From Pleionea litopenaei (GTDB lineage: Bacteria > Pseudomonadota > Gammaproteobacteria > Enterobacterales > Kangiellaceae), in NCBI RefSeq assembly GCF_031198435.1, contig NZ_CP133548.1, positions 3,072,001 to 3,136,000 on the forward strand: DNA of 64,000 nt, in the 5' to 3' direction. The notes under the pieces are model-generated. The model made no database searches. It was not told the origin of the DNA and saw only the letters and a program-made list of their open reading frames with translations. A program made the position numbers and the translations under genes. Shown in pieces: positions 19,675 through 27,727 of this stretch. The first letter of the stretch is position 1. Each line of letters begins with the position of its first letter.

Positions 19675-19832
19675 GGCCGTTCAATGCTTGTTATCGCTTC
19701 CGCTCTGGTACGGATATGCGACTTGCGTAACATAGGTTTTGCTAGCGTTCACAGAGCGGATTTGTTAAATTCGAGAGCGAAGGTAAAACCATTCTATAAA
19801 ATCATAATAATTAAATCGGGCGTGTTGCGTGT

Positions 19833-20732
19833 ATGCTTTTCTCGAGAGGTAAAAAGCGGACTATTTTATTTGCTGATGTTTCCGGCAGTTCAGCCTTATA
19901 TAAGGCCGAAGGAAACGAGAAAGCCAAGTCGATTATTGATGAAATTATTAAAATGCTCATTCATCATACCGGCAAATACCGAGGTCGCGTGGTCAAGACC
20001 ATCGGCGATGAAATCATGAGTAGCTTCGACAAATGTGAAGATGCCTGTCGAGCCGCAATAGAAATGCAACAAGCTTCAGACTCTTTTGACCACCATTACA
20101 CTCTCGGCATTCGCATTGGAATTGGCTATGGTAAAACCATCGAAGAAGGAGAAGATTTATTCGGAGAAGCAGTTAATGATGCTGCCTTCGTCACTGGTAT
20201 AGCGAAAAGTTCCCAAATTCTGTTAACCGACTCGGTTATTACTCAATTACCCGAACGCTTGAAACAATCGACGCAAGTATTCGATCAGGTGGCGATAAAG
20301 GGAGCCACTGATCATTCCAAAATACATCGCTTGTTCTGGAAACCTCAATCAGGGGGATTTTCTGAAACGCAGGTTTTTTCGGCTCAAGACGTTTCTGCCC
20401 ATTTAGATGATAATACGCTAACCTTAATCATGGGGGATAAAAGCTATCAAGTTGAGGCGAATGGCCAACCATTTATTATTGGTCGCCATCAACAGCAAGT
20501 CTCTTTGTATATAGATAGTGAGATGGTTTCTCGAGATCATTGCCACATAGTCTACCGGCGAGGGAAATTCGTATTGATCGATCACAGTACCAACGGAACC
20601 TACATTCAACCAGAAGATGCGCAAGAAATTTATCTGCGACGTGAAGAGTTGCCGCTGTTGGGTAGCGGAAGTATTAGTTTGGGAATATCACATTCTGCAA
20701 GCAATGCACCTGTCATTCGTTTTGAAAGCTAG
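19833..20732 (+). CDS. class III nucleotide cyclase domain fused to FHA domain
   Basis: The 299-residue cytoplasmic protein combines a class III cyclase domain (about 10-165) with a C-terminal FHA domain (about 200-285; IIGR, SRDHCHI, STNGTY). Metal-binding Asp15 (FADVSGSS) and Asp59 (TIGDE) are present, as is adenine-selecting Lys55. The position of the transition-state arginine in the VNxAAR motif reads VNDAAF, so Phe119 replaces Arg. Activity may be weak or absent, or the protein may bind nucleotide as a sensor. The FHA domain implies recognition of a phosphothreonine partner. A ParA-like gene and an XRE regulator gene follow closely, suggesting an operon. Confidence 0.85.
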   Translation: MLFSRGKKRTILFADVSGSSALYKAEGNEKAKSIIDEIIKMLIHHTGKYRGRVVKTIGDEIMSSFDKCEDACRAAIEMQQASDSFDHHYTLGIRIGIGYGKTIEEGEDLFGEAVNDAAFVTGIAKSSQILLTDSVITQLPERLKQSTQVFDQVAIKGATDHSKIHRLFWKPQSGGFSETQVFSAQDVSAHLDDNTLTLIMGDKSYQVEANGQPFIIGRHQQQVSLYIDSEMVSRDHCHIVYRRGKFVLIDHSTNGTYIQPEDAQEIYLRREELPLLGSGSISLGISHSASNAPVIRFES

Positions 20733-20774
20733 TGTGTATCATAATACTCACTATAAGGAGCATTGAATAAGCCT

Positions 20775-21353
20775 ATGAGAAGTCTTGGGATTTGGTCACC
20801 TAAAGGAGGAGTAGGCAAAACCACCTTAGCGCTCAACTTAGCGGCCTGTGCTTATGATCGCGGGATGAAAGTTATTTTGTGCGATCTCGATCCTCAGCTA
20901 TCAGCCGTCGATGTTTTTAATGATAAGCAGCTTCCATTTACTGTTTTGAAAGGCCAGCCAAGCATTACTCCTCATGCCGACCTTATTATTTATGATTTAC
21001 CCCCTCGCACAGATGTAGATATTATTGGCGATACAATATTAATTCCGATGAGAGCCAGTGTTCTTGATATAAGAGCGGTTAATAAGTCGATTCGCCATGT
21101 TTTGCACAAGCGGATTATTAAATGTGTGAATGCAGTGGATGTTCGTCGACAAGATGAACGGTTACTGGCGATGCGTTTGTATTCTGAAGGCGCGTTACTT
21201 ATTAAAGATCGAAGCATCTATTCTCGAGCAATATCCATGGGCAAAACTGTTTTTAATACCGATGTTTATGGCGCGAGTGAGGCGCGAACCGAAATAAAAC
21301 GCCTCCTCGATAAAATCGAAAACCCGACTAGCCCGACCAATCCCAGCCGTTAA
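20775..21353 (+). CDS. ParA/MinD-like ATPase, orphan
   Basis: The 192-residue product has the deviant Walker A motif SPKGGVGKTT, switch I with CDLDPQ and a Walker-B-like LIIYDLPPRTD. Unlike true ParA it has no N-terminal DNA-binding extension and no adjacent parB, so it is an orphan positioning-type ATPase. The frame also allows a TTG at 20763 immediately after AAGGAG. I prefer the ATG at 20775 (spacing 14) since a spacing of 2 would be too tight, but both are possible. It lies between the cyclase-FHA gene and the XRE gene. Confidence 0.82.
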   Translation: MRSLGIWSPKGGVGKTTLALNLAACAYDRGMKVILCDLDPQLSAVDVFNDKQLPFTVLKGQPSITPHADLIIYDLPPRTDVDIIGDTILIPMRASVLDIRAVNKSIRHVLHKRIIKCVNAVDVRRQDERLLAMRLYSEGALLIKDRSIYSRAISMGKTVFNTDVYGASEARTEIKRLLDKIENPTSPTNPSR

Positions 21354-21354
21354 C

Positions 21355-22089
21355 ATGAGTGATATTCCAAAAATTTTAAAGTTCATCAAGGCTCAGCTCA
21401 AAGCTCAACGGCTCACTTATGCGCAAGTTGCTGAAACACTCGATTTGAGTGAAGCTAGCGTTAAACGTCTTTTCTCCTCTCGAAACTTTAGTCTTAGTCG
21501 TTTAGAAAGTGTGGCGGCGATGCTCGGCATGTCTTTACACCAATTGATCTTAGAGTCAGAGAATCATATTCCTAACGTAGAGCAGTTATCGGTAGAGCAA
21601 GAGCGAGTGATTGTTGCTGATCCGCGATTTTTACTGGTGACCTATTTGGTGTTAAACGGTTGGTCGTATGCGCAGCTTCTCGATAAATACCAATTTGACC
21701 AACATCAGATAGTGCAATGGTTAGCGCAGTTAGATCGTATGAAAATGATTGAGCTGCTGCCGAATAATAAAATTCGGATGCGCACCTCTCGAGATTTTCA
21801 TTGGATTCAAGGTGGGCCGATCGAACAGTTTGTTCTGAAACATGTAAAAGATGCTTTTTTATCGGGACGGTTTTCGCAACCGGAAGAGACGCTCAAGTTT
21901 GTATCTGGCTTTGTGTCGCAGACGTCAATGATCAAAATTCAGCAAAAACTGGAGCGTTTGAGTCACGAAGTACATCAGATTATTGAAGAAGATACTAAGT
22001 TACCCCTAGAAAAGAGACATGGCTTTAGTACGTTGTTGGCCAGCCGCTTTTGGGACTTTGAAATCTTTGCGCAGTATCGACGAGAATAA
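21355..22089 (+). CDS. XRE-family transcriptional regulator
   Basis: The 244-residue protein has a Cro/C1-type helix-turn-helix near the N-terminus (LTYAQVAETLDLSEASVKRLFSSRNFSLSRLESVAAMLGMSLHQL). The long C-terminal part I do not recognise; it is helical, without cysteines or a peptidase motif. The start lies 1 base after the ParA-like gene's stop, so the two are translationally linked. The partner signal is unknown. It may regulate the upstream cyclase-ParA genes. Confidence 0.85.
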   Translation: MSDIPKILKFIKAQLKAQRLTYAQVAETLDLSEASVKRLFSSRNFSLSRLESVAAMLGMSLHQLILESENHIPNVEQLSVEQERVIVADPRFLLVTYLVLNGWSYAQLLDKYQFDQHQIVQWLAQLDRMKMIELLPNNKIRMRTSRDFHWIQGGPIEQFVLKHVKDAFLSGRFSQPEETLKFVSGFVSQTSMIKIQQKLERLSHEVHQIIEEDTKLPLEKRHGFSTLLASRFWDFEIFAQYRRE

Positions 22090-22111
22090 CCTAGTAATAC
22101 TCAACAAGATC

Positions 22112-22138
22112 AAAAAAAGGGGCGATAAGCCCCTTTTT
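22112..22138. terminator. bidirectional terminator between XRE gene and histone-like gene
   Basis: GGGGC, a GATAA loop and GCCCC, with seven A before and five T after, make a stem usable from both strands. An outer arm pair CCTAGTA (22090-22096) and TACTAGG (22141-22147) extends the fold. Confidence 0.9.
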
Positions 22139-22160
22139 CGTACTAGGTTAGCGAAGTAAC

Positions 22161-22757
22161 TTACGCTTTCTTAGCAACAGCTTTTTTCTTCTTACGAGCT
22201 TTTTTCTTTTTCGCAGGTTTAGCAGCCGCTTTAACAAGTTTCGCTTCAAGCTTCGCTAATTGAGCATCTTGCTTAGCACGGAACTTTTCAACCGCTGCAG
22301 CTGCTTTAGCTGCGGCTTTGTCCATTTTGCTAGCAACGCTTTTGATTGACTTAACAGTAGAGCCAGCAGACTTAGCACCGTCTTTAGCTGCTTTCGCTGC
22401 TTCGCGAGCTGCTTTTACTGCATCGGCCGCTTTCTTTTTAGCTGCAACAGCTTTTGAAACGGCTTTTTTGGCAGCGGCTGATTTACGTTTTTTCGCTGCG
22501 TCACGTTTTGCTTTAAGCGCTTTAGTAGCTGAGTCAGCTTTCTTTTGCGCATCTGATAATTTCTTTTCAGCTTTCTGAGCAGCACTTGCTGCAGTTGCAG
22601 CTACTTTCTCAGCAGCAGCCAAAGCTTTAGCAGTAGAACCAGTTGCCGCAACTTTTTTTGCAGGAGCTTTACGAACTGCCTTTTTCTTAGTGGCTTTTTT
22701 TGCCGCAGTCTTGCGAGCTGCAACTTTACCTTTTTTACGAACAGCACCTTTTGCCAT
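22161..22757 (-). CDS. histone H1-like Lys/Ala-rich DNA-binding protein
   Basis: The 198-residue protein is made almost wholly of alanine and lysine, with repeated AAKK, KAAAK and KKAAD units and lysine clusters at both ends (VRKKGKVAARKTAAKKATKKKAVRK; KKKKARKKKKAVAKKA). No globular domain is evident. It resembles the AlgP/H1-like family of nucleoid-associated proteins. The frame extends to 22829, but the ATG at 22757 has GGAGG 7 bases upstream. The region upstream of the start is strongly AT-rich. In-frame repeats of this kind are prone to length variation. Confidence 0.88.
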   Translation of the reverse strand: MAKGAVRKKGKVAARKTAAKKATKKKAVRKAPAKKVAATGSTAKALAAAEKVAATAASAAQKAEKKLSDAQKKADSATKALKAKRDAAKKRKSAAAKKAVSKAVAAKKKAADAVKAAREAAKAAKDGAKSAGSTVKSIKSVASKMDKAAAKAAAAVEKFRAKQDAQLAKLEAKLVKAAAKPAKKKKARKKKKAVAKKA

Positions 22758-22979
22758 TGTATTTACCTCCAGATTGAATGAGTGAACGAGCTCAAAAGAA
22801 AGTTTATAGCGTAAGTATGTGAATTTCAAAAAAAATCAACAAAAAAATGGCTCAAATGAGTAAAAAAATGAATTTTTTTTTAAAATCACAGCAAATTTAG
22901 TTTGATTTTGATTTTTGGTGAGTAAAAAAGTATTCGCCGGTGTATTTTTGAGGAACATAAAATACTTTTCAAAAGAAGA

Positions 22980-23801
22980 TCATTTCGACGATTTGAGTGT
23001 AATTTTCTTCATCCATCCATGGAATTTTTTTGTGATGAAAACCTGGTTATTAATCGAAGTATGTAAATCTAGACCTAGTTGATCATCGACTTGGCTATTT
23101 TGCTGCTTTGCGATCATCTCTACGGCAGGAGTCACCTGCTCACGAAAACTGGCTGAAGTGATTATTAAATAATTGGGGGATATGCCAACCTTATTAAAGT
23201 TTTTGAACGACTGTATCTGTTGACTGGGTAATCCGGTTAAATATATCAGCACACCTGATAATTTTGGCGTTACTTTTGCTAATAACTTTGTGTTGTCGGA
23301 CTCTTCTTTTAAATTGTGAACTTTAATCCAGTCAAAACTGGTTTGTTGTAGGAGCAACAAGAATATTTCGTCACTGGCTTGTTGCTCGATGTGATTAATT
23401 GAAACATCTAAGTCATTCAACCACGCAACGTCATCATTTAAAGAGTCTGATTGGTGTAATAATAGATAAACATGCCATCCGAGTTGGTTCAATTGCAGTA
23501 TAAATTGCGATATTGAAGAGGTGGTAGCATTGGAGGGCGCAGCAATAATAAGACGACCGTAGTTGATGGAATGCTGATTCGGATAGTGGATTAATAATCC
23601 TTTTGAAGTCGTATTGGTTTCGAATACTTGTTCAAGCGGGAATTGCTTAAGTATTTCTTGATAGTTTTCTAAGGGTGGTTGAGCGCTTTCTGGCGTATCA
23701 ACAACAGGAGGCTCTTGACTATTAGGTGTTGTCGTTTGTGCACTCATGGCGATATTGATAAAGAGAAGAAAAAATATTGCCCCGCTGATTCGTAGAATCA
23801 T
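22980..23801 (-). CDS. DUF3530 family secreted protein
   Basis: The 273-residue protein starts with a signal peptide (MILRISGAIFFLLFINIAMSAQ). The segment RLIIAAPSNATTSSISQFILQLNQLGWHVYLLLH and later motifs match DUF3530, an alpha/beta-hydrolase-like family of unknown function. The usual nucleophile elbow is not evident, so it may not be an active hydrolase. A TTG four codons upstream is in frame. It is on the same strand as the thioesterase gene, 21 bases downstream of it. Confidence 0.7.
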   Translation of the reverse strand: MILRISGAIFFLLFINIAMSAQTTTPNSQEPPVVDTPESAQPPLENYQEILKQFPLEQVFETNTTSKGLLIHYPNQHSINYGRLIIAAPSNATTSSISQFILQLNQLGWHVYLLLHQSDSLNDDVAWLNDLDVSINHIEQQASDEIFLLLLQQTSFDWIKVHNLKEESDNTKLLAKVTPKLSGVLIYLTGLPSQQIQSFKNFNKVGISPNYLIITSASFREQVTPAVEMIAKQQNSQVDDQLGLDLHTSINNQVFITKKFHGWMKKITLKSSK

Positions 23802-23822
23802 ATCGTCACTCAATAGTCATTG

Positions 23823-24305
23823 TTAAGATTTCTTTATGTAAAAGGTAGCAGTCATTTGTGCTGCTGCAACAGAATTTCGATCACCGATGGTAATCGTTAC
23901 GGGTTGTTTTGCTGAGGGCCTAGTCTGCCACTGTAATTGCCAGTCATTAACACAGTCGTGATTATGCATGGTGAGCTGGCCAAAAAAATCGGCTGTAATC
24001 GGGCGTCGGTATTGAATATCTGCTTTTCCTGCAACAACGATAGATGTTGAGCTAATTGATTTAGCAACGGCCGATATCCAAGACCAGCCGGTTACGATTC
24101 CTAGGGTATATAGGCTGCCAGCAAAACCCGTATCATGTCCGTTCTTATTAATAGAGAGCTGGGCAAAAGTCTTTATATGCTGACTCGTTAATTCGGTAAT
24201 CTCTAGATTCATCAGCTTAGTCATTGGAATGTCTCGATGAATAACGTTATTCCAATAATTAGGGGCAAAAAATTTCGAGTCGTTAAAGTCAGTAGAAAGT
24301 TCCAC
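23823..24305 (-). CDS. YiiD C-terminal-type hotdog thioesterase
   Basis: The 160-residue protein matches the YiiD_C putative thioesterase domain: IPMTKLMNLEITELT, NKNGHDTGFAGSLYTLGIVTGW and VAGKADIQYRRPITADF. It should have a hotdog fold acting on acyl thioesters; substrate unknown. It starts at GTG 24305 with AAGGG about 6 bases before. The first ATG (24224) would cut off the conserved IP segment. It is divergent from the VWA lipoprotein gene, and the start regions lie 63 bases apart. Confidence 0.78.
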   Translation of the reverse strand: MELSTDFNDSKFFAPNYWNNVIHRDIPMTKLMNLEITELTSQHIKTFAQLSINKNGHDTGFAGSLYTLGIVTGWSWISAVAKSISSTSIVVAGKADIQYRRPITADFFGQLTMHNHDCVNDWQLQWQTRPSAKQPVTITIGDRNSVAAAQMTATFYIKKS

Positions 24306-24368
24306 GGTAACCCTTTTATATTGGCAATGTCGTTGATACTAGCACGAGTTCAGAAAGTGAGTGCAGCG

Positions 24369-26096
24369 ATGAAACCGAATGGTAAACAATTTCTAGTTTT
24401 TTGGGTAGCTGGATTGATCAGCGTGATGGTATTGAGTTGTGCACAACGTCAAGATGAGCAACATTTACCAGATAAGAACGCAGACGTCATTGCTAAGTCG
24501 GAGCGAGATCAAGCGAAACGAGCGCGTGAAATTAAAGCGAGAGAATCTGAAGAAAGAGTCTTGAGGCACAAAACGGATAGACAAGCTAAGACATTAGCTT
24601 ACGAAGCATACCCAATGGCACTGTCTCCACCTCCAGTGGTTCAACGAGAAAATTATGCGACTGTGTCAGAGAGTAGCATTATGCGGGTACGTGAAAATCC
24701 GTTATCCACCTTTTCTATTGATGTTGATACGGCTTCTTATTCAAATGTTCGCCGGTTTCTAGAAAGTGGCCAGTTACCTCCAAGTGATGCCATACGATTA
24801 GAAGAAATGATCAACTACTTTTCACTTCCATATGCGTCCGATCAAACAAGCCAAGAGAAACCATTTCAATGGACACTGGGAATGATGCCGACGCCTTGGC
24901 AAGAGGGAACTCATATTTTGCGTTTAGGATTACAAGCATTTCCGGGCGAAAACCAAAAAGAGATAGCCAACAATTTGGTGTTCCTCATCGATGTATCAGG
25001 GTCAATGGCTCACGAGTCAAAGTTACCGCTGGTAAAAAAATCGATTCAGTTGTTAACCAAACGGCTTGCGGCGAAAGATCGAATTGCCTTAGTTGTATAC
25101 GCAGGAGCGTCGGGTGTTGTGCTTAAACCAACCGCCGCGAGCGATCACCTTGCCATCGACCAAGCGTTAGAAAAGTTGCAAGCGGGCGGTTCTACCAATG
25201 GTGGAGAAGGTATTCAACTAGCTTATAAGTTAGCTCAGCAAGGGTATATAGAAGGTGGCAATAATCGAGTTATTTTGGCCACTGATGGCGATTTCAATGT
25301 AGGTATGATCAACCATAATGAGTTAATCGATTTAGTGACTCGCAAAAAGGAGACGGGTATTTATTTAACGACCTTAGGATTTGGTCGCGGCAATTATAAT
25401 GATCACTTAATGGAGCAGCTCGCTAATAAAGGAAACGGTAATTACGCCTATATCGACTCGTTAAAAGAAGCAAAGCGAGTGCTAGTTGATCGTGCCGCGA
25501 GTTCTTTGGTCACCATCGCCAAAGATGTAAAAGTTCAAGTCGAGTTTAACCCTGCTGTGGTTGCCGAGTACCGATTATTGGGTTACCAAAACCGAACATT
25601 AAATGCAGAAGACTTTAAAAACGACAAGGTTGATGCTGGCGAAGTTGGCGTGGGGCACTCGATCACTGCGCTGTATGAAGTGTCGCTTGTTGATAACGGG
25701 CTAAAGCGTTTGCCAGAGCTACGCTATCAGTCTCAGTCACCGTCGGTCGAGAAATCGAGTGAGTTAGGTTGGTTAAAATTGGCTTACAAAGACCCGAATA
25801 GCAATCAAGTACGTTATCAGAACCAGGTTATTCAACATCGTGAATTATTGGCGCAAAAGCCAGATAAATCCATGCGCTTCGTGACGTCGGTGGCGGGGTT
25901 TTCTATGTGGTTGCGGAATAGCGCTTATTTAAATGGTATGTCGATAGCCGAATTAAAAGTGTTGGCTCAGAACGCTCTAGGTGTTGATCGTTTTGGAGCT
26001 GATTATGAGGTGGTCGGCTTGATGGATATGGCTCAGCTTCTTCAAGACAATGCGAGCACAAAACCATCAAAGGACTCGCTAACCAATGCTCGATGA
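24369..26096 (+). CDS. VWA-domain lipoprotein (YfbK-like)
   Basis: The 575-residue protein has a lipoprotein signal (hydrophobic core then VLSC), a Lys/Glu-rich coiled segment, and a YfbK-type N-terminal region (NPLSTFSIDVDTASYSNVRRFLESGQLPP). A von Willebrand A domain follows with MIDAS motif FLIDVSGSM and TDGDFNVG. It ends in a DUF3520-type C-terminal region. The open frame starts at 24237, but only from 24369 is a lipoprotein signal presented first. It is followed by an ECF sigma factor gene and a membrane protein gene. The role of the family is unknown, possibly envelope complex assembly. Confidence 0.87.
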   Translation: MKPNGKQFLVFWVAGLISVMVLSCAQRQDEQHLPDKNADVIAKSERDQAKRAREIKARESEERVLRHKTDRQAKTLAYEAYPMALSPPPVVQRENYATVSESSIMRVRENPLSTFSIDVDTASYSNVRRFLESGQLPPSDAIRLEEMINYFSLPYASDQTSQEKPFQWTLGMMPTPWQEGTHILRLGLQAFPGENQKEIANNLVFLIDVSGSMAHESKLPLVKKSIQLLTKRLAAKDRIALVVYAGASGVVLKPTAASDHLAIDQALEKLQAGGSTNGGEGIQLAYKLAQQGYIEGGNNRVILATDGDFNVGMINHNELIDLVTRKKETGIYLTTLGFGRGNYNDHLMEQLANKGNGNYAYIDSLKEAKRVLVDRAASSLVTIAKDVKVQVEFNPAVVAEYRLLGYQNRTLNAEDFKNDKVDAGEVGVGHSITALYEVSLVDNGLKRLPELRYQSQSPSVEKSSELGWLKLAYKDPNSNQVRYQNQVIQHRELLAQKPDKSMRFVTSVAGFSMWLRNSAYLNGMSIAELKVLAQNALGVDRFGADYEVVGLMDMAQLLQDNASTKPSKDSLTNAR

Positions 26097-26194
26097 AATA
26101 CTGAGAGACTCGAGAGAAGAAACAAGGCGAGTGTCGTTGGCTGTGATTCTTGGTTAAAGGCCATGGCGAAGTGCGAATAAGGTAATTGATAAGT

Positions 26195-26860
26195 ATGGGA
26201 ATAGCGTCAACTTGCACGAGACAGCTTCCAGTGAATTCTATATCATTGTCGGAACCAAAACCTATTAGTGATGCTTTTGTAGTGATGGAGCAACCAGTCG
26301 ATCGAGACAGTGATGAGTATTTAATGGAGGCGTACAGCAGCGGTTCTGCAGTGGCCTTTGAAAAACTGTATGCCCGGCACAAAGGCGGCTTGTTTCGGTA
26401 TTTTTATCGAAACTGTAGCAGTCGAGACATTGCTGAAGAGCTGTTTCAAGACGTTTGGATGAAGGTGGTGAATGCGCGTGAAAGTTATCAACAAAGCGCA
26501 AAATTTACGACCTACTTGTATCGCATTGCTCACAACCGGTTGATTGACCATTATCGACATTTATCGTCGGCTCAGCATGCCATGCGAAGTGATGCGGATA
26601 ACCAAGAAATAGTGGAAAACCACAGTGAGCAAGAAACGGTCGATCGGTCGCTTGAATTAGCGCAGCGCGATGAGACATTGAAAGCTGCCATTTGCGCATT
26701 GCCTTTTGAGCAACGTGAAGCAATCTTAATGCAGCAAGATGGGCACTTGTCATTGGCTGAGATAGCCGAAATAGCAGGTACCAGTCGAGAAACAATTAAA
26801 AGCCGATTGCGCTATGCCATGCAAAAGCTGCGCGATCAGTTGGGAGAGTTAAAATCATGA
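26195..26860 (+). CDS. ECF-type RNA polymerase sigma factor
   Basis: The product has sigma region 2 (AFEKLYARHKGGLFRYFYRNCSSRDIAEELFQDVWMKVVNARESY) and region 4 (LPFEQREAILMQQDGHLSLAEIAEIAGTSRETIKSRLRYAMQKLR). The start is uncertain: TTG 26186, ATG 26195 (AAGG 12 bases before) and ATG 26285 are in frame. The last would give a typical 191-residue ECF factor. The gene overlaps the next one by ATGA, so the downstream membrane protein is probably its anti-sigma partner. Confidence 0.88.
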   Translation: MGIASTCTRQLPVNSISLSEPKPISDAFVVMEQPVDRDSDEYLMEAYSSGSAVAFEKLYARHKGGLFRYFYRNCSSRDIAEELFQDVWMKVVNARESYQQSAKFTTYLYRIAHNRLIDHYRHLSSAQHAMRSDADNQEIVENHSEQETVDRSLELAQRDETLKAAICALPFEQREAILMQQDGHLSLAEIAEIAGTSRETIKSRLRYAMQKLRDQLGELKS

Positions 26861-27513
26861 GTTATCACGACGATAATTCTTTTTCAGATGAAGAACGAGC
26901 CTTGTTAAAGCGTTATCAGCAAGTTTCGAATGAGATGCCGACTAACGACGTCGACAAGGTCATTTTTGCTGCAATGCACCGAGAACTCCAACGAGAGCAA
27001 AAAATTCCACAAAAAAATACCCAAAATTTGAGATTTTGGCAGCGATTGCGGTTGCCCGTTTCAATGCTGGGAGCTGCGGTAATGACCTTTACCCTTGCGC
27101 ATGTGATGTGGCCAATGATTTATCCTAACTCTGCAGATTCTATTAAATTGAATGATGCAGCGCGAAATGGTGCCGATATTGCCCTAGAGAAGAGCCAAGA
27201 AGCGACCGCGGTTGAATTATCAGATGTTAATGAACTTCGACAAAAGCAGAGTAAAACGGCGCTATCTTCGGCGAAAAGAACGCAACTAGATCGAGAGAAA
27301 GTGTTTTACGAGATTCCGCAAGAAAGCGACGCCGATAATCCACCTGCAAGTGTTCCATCGAACGTCAATGACGAGCGCGATCGGTGGGCGGAGCGTATTT
27401 TGAACTTGGCCAGAAATGGGCAGTTTAATGAGATGAATCGCGAGCTAAAAAAGTTCGTAGAAGCCTATCCTGATTACCCTATCGACGAACAACTCCAGCC
27501 ATTGTTGAAATAA
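26857..27513 (+). CDS. single-pass membrane protein, putative anti-sigma factor
   Basis: The 218-residue protein has a soluble N-terminus of about 65 residues, one hydrophobic helix (LPVSMLGAAVMTFTLAHVMW) and a polar C-terminal domain. It has no zinc-finger histidine/cysteine motif, so it is not a classical ZAS anti-sigma. The ATGA overlap with the sigma gene and the N-in single-pass layout make an anti-sigma role likely, but the sequence does not prove it. The C-terminal part (ILNLARNGQFNEMNRELKKFVEAYPDYPI) resembles a TPR-like repeat. Confidence 0.7.
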   Translation: MSYHDDNSFSDEERALLKRYQQVSNEMPTNDVDKVIFAAMHRELQREQKIPQKNTQNLRFWQRLRLPVSMLGAAVMTFTLAHVMWPMIYPNSADSIKLNDAARNGADIALEKSQEATAVELSDVNELRQKQSKTALSSAKRTQLDREKVFYEIPQESDADNPPASVPSNVNDERDRWAERILNLARNGQFNEMNRELKKFVEAYPDYPIDEQLQPLLK

Positions 27514-27518
27514 TGTTC

Positions 27519-27546
27519 AAAATAGCCGCCAATTGGCGGTTATTTG
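27519..27546 (+). terminator. hairpin after the VWA-sigma operon
   Basis: The arms AAATAGCCGCC and GGCGGTTATTT around an AATT loop form an 11-bp stem with one G-T wobble. There is no long T tract, so it may be a weak terminator. Confidence 0.5.
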
Positions 27547-27727
27547 AGCAAAAAATCCCTAAAATTAAACGATCTCAGACCAGCAAGGGATAGCCTTTTT
27601 GGATGCTTTTGAGTTATGGTTGATGCCTGCTCAAAAGTTGGGCACGAAAAGAATAAAGCTAAATAAACCAAAAAAATAAATGAACTGGTCAATCACTGAC
27701 CTGGGTTGTTGATGGAGAATGCACACC

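Noticed and set aside
19684-20019. 111-codon plus-strand ORF over the start of the cyclase gene
   Set aside because: It is a frame shadow; the cyclase-FHA frame beginning at 19833 shows domain motifs.
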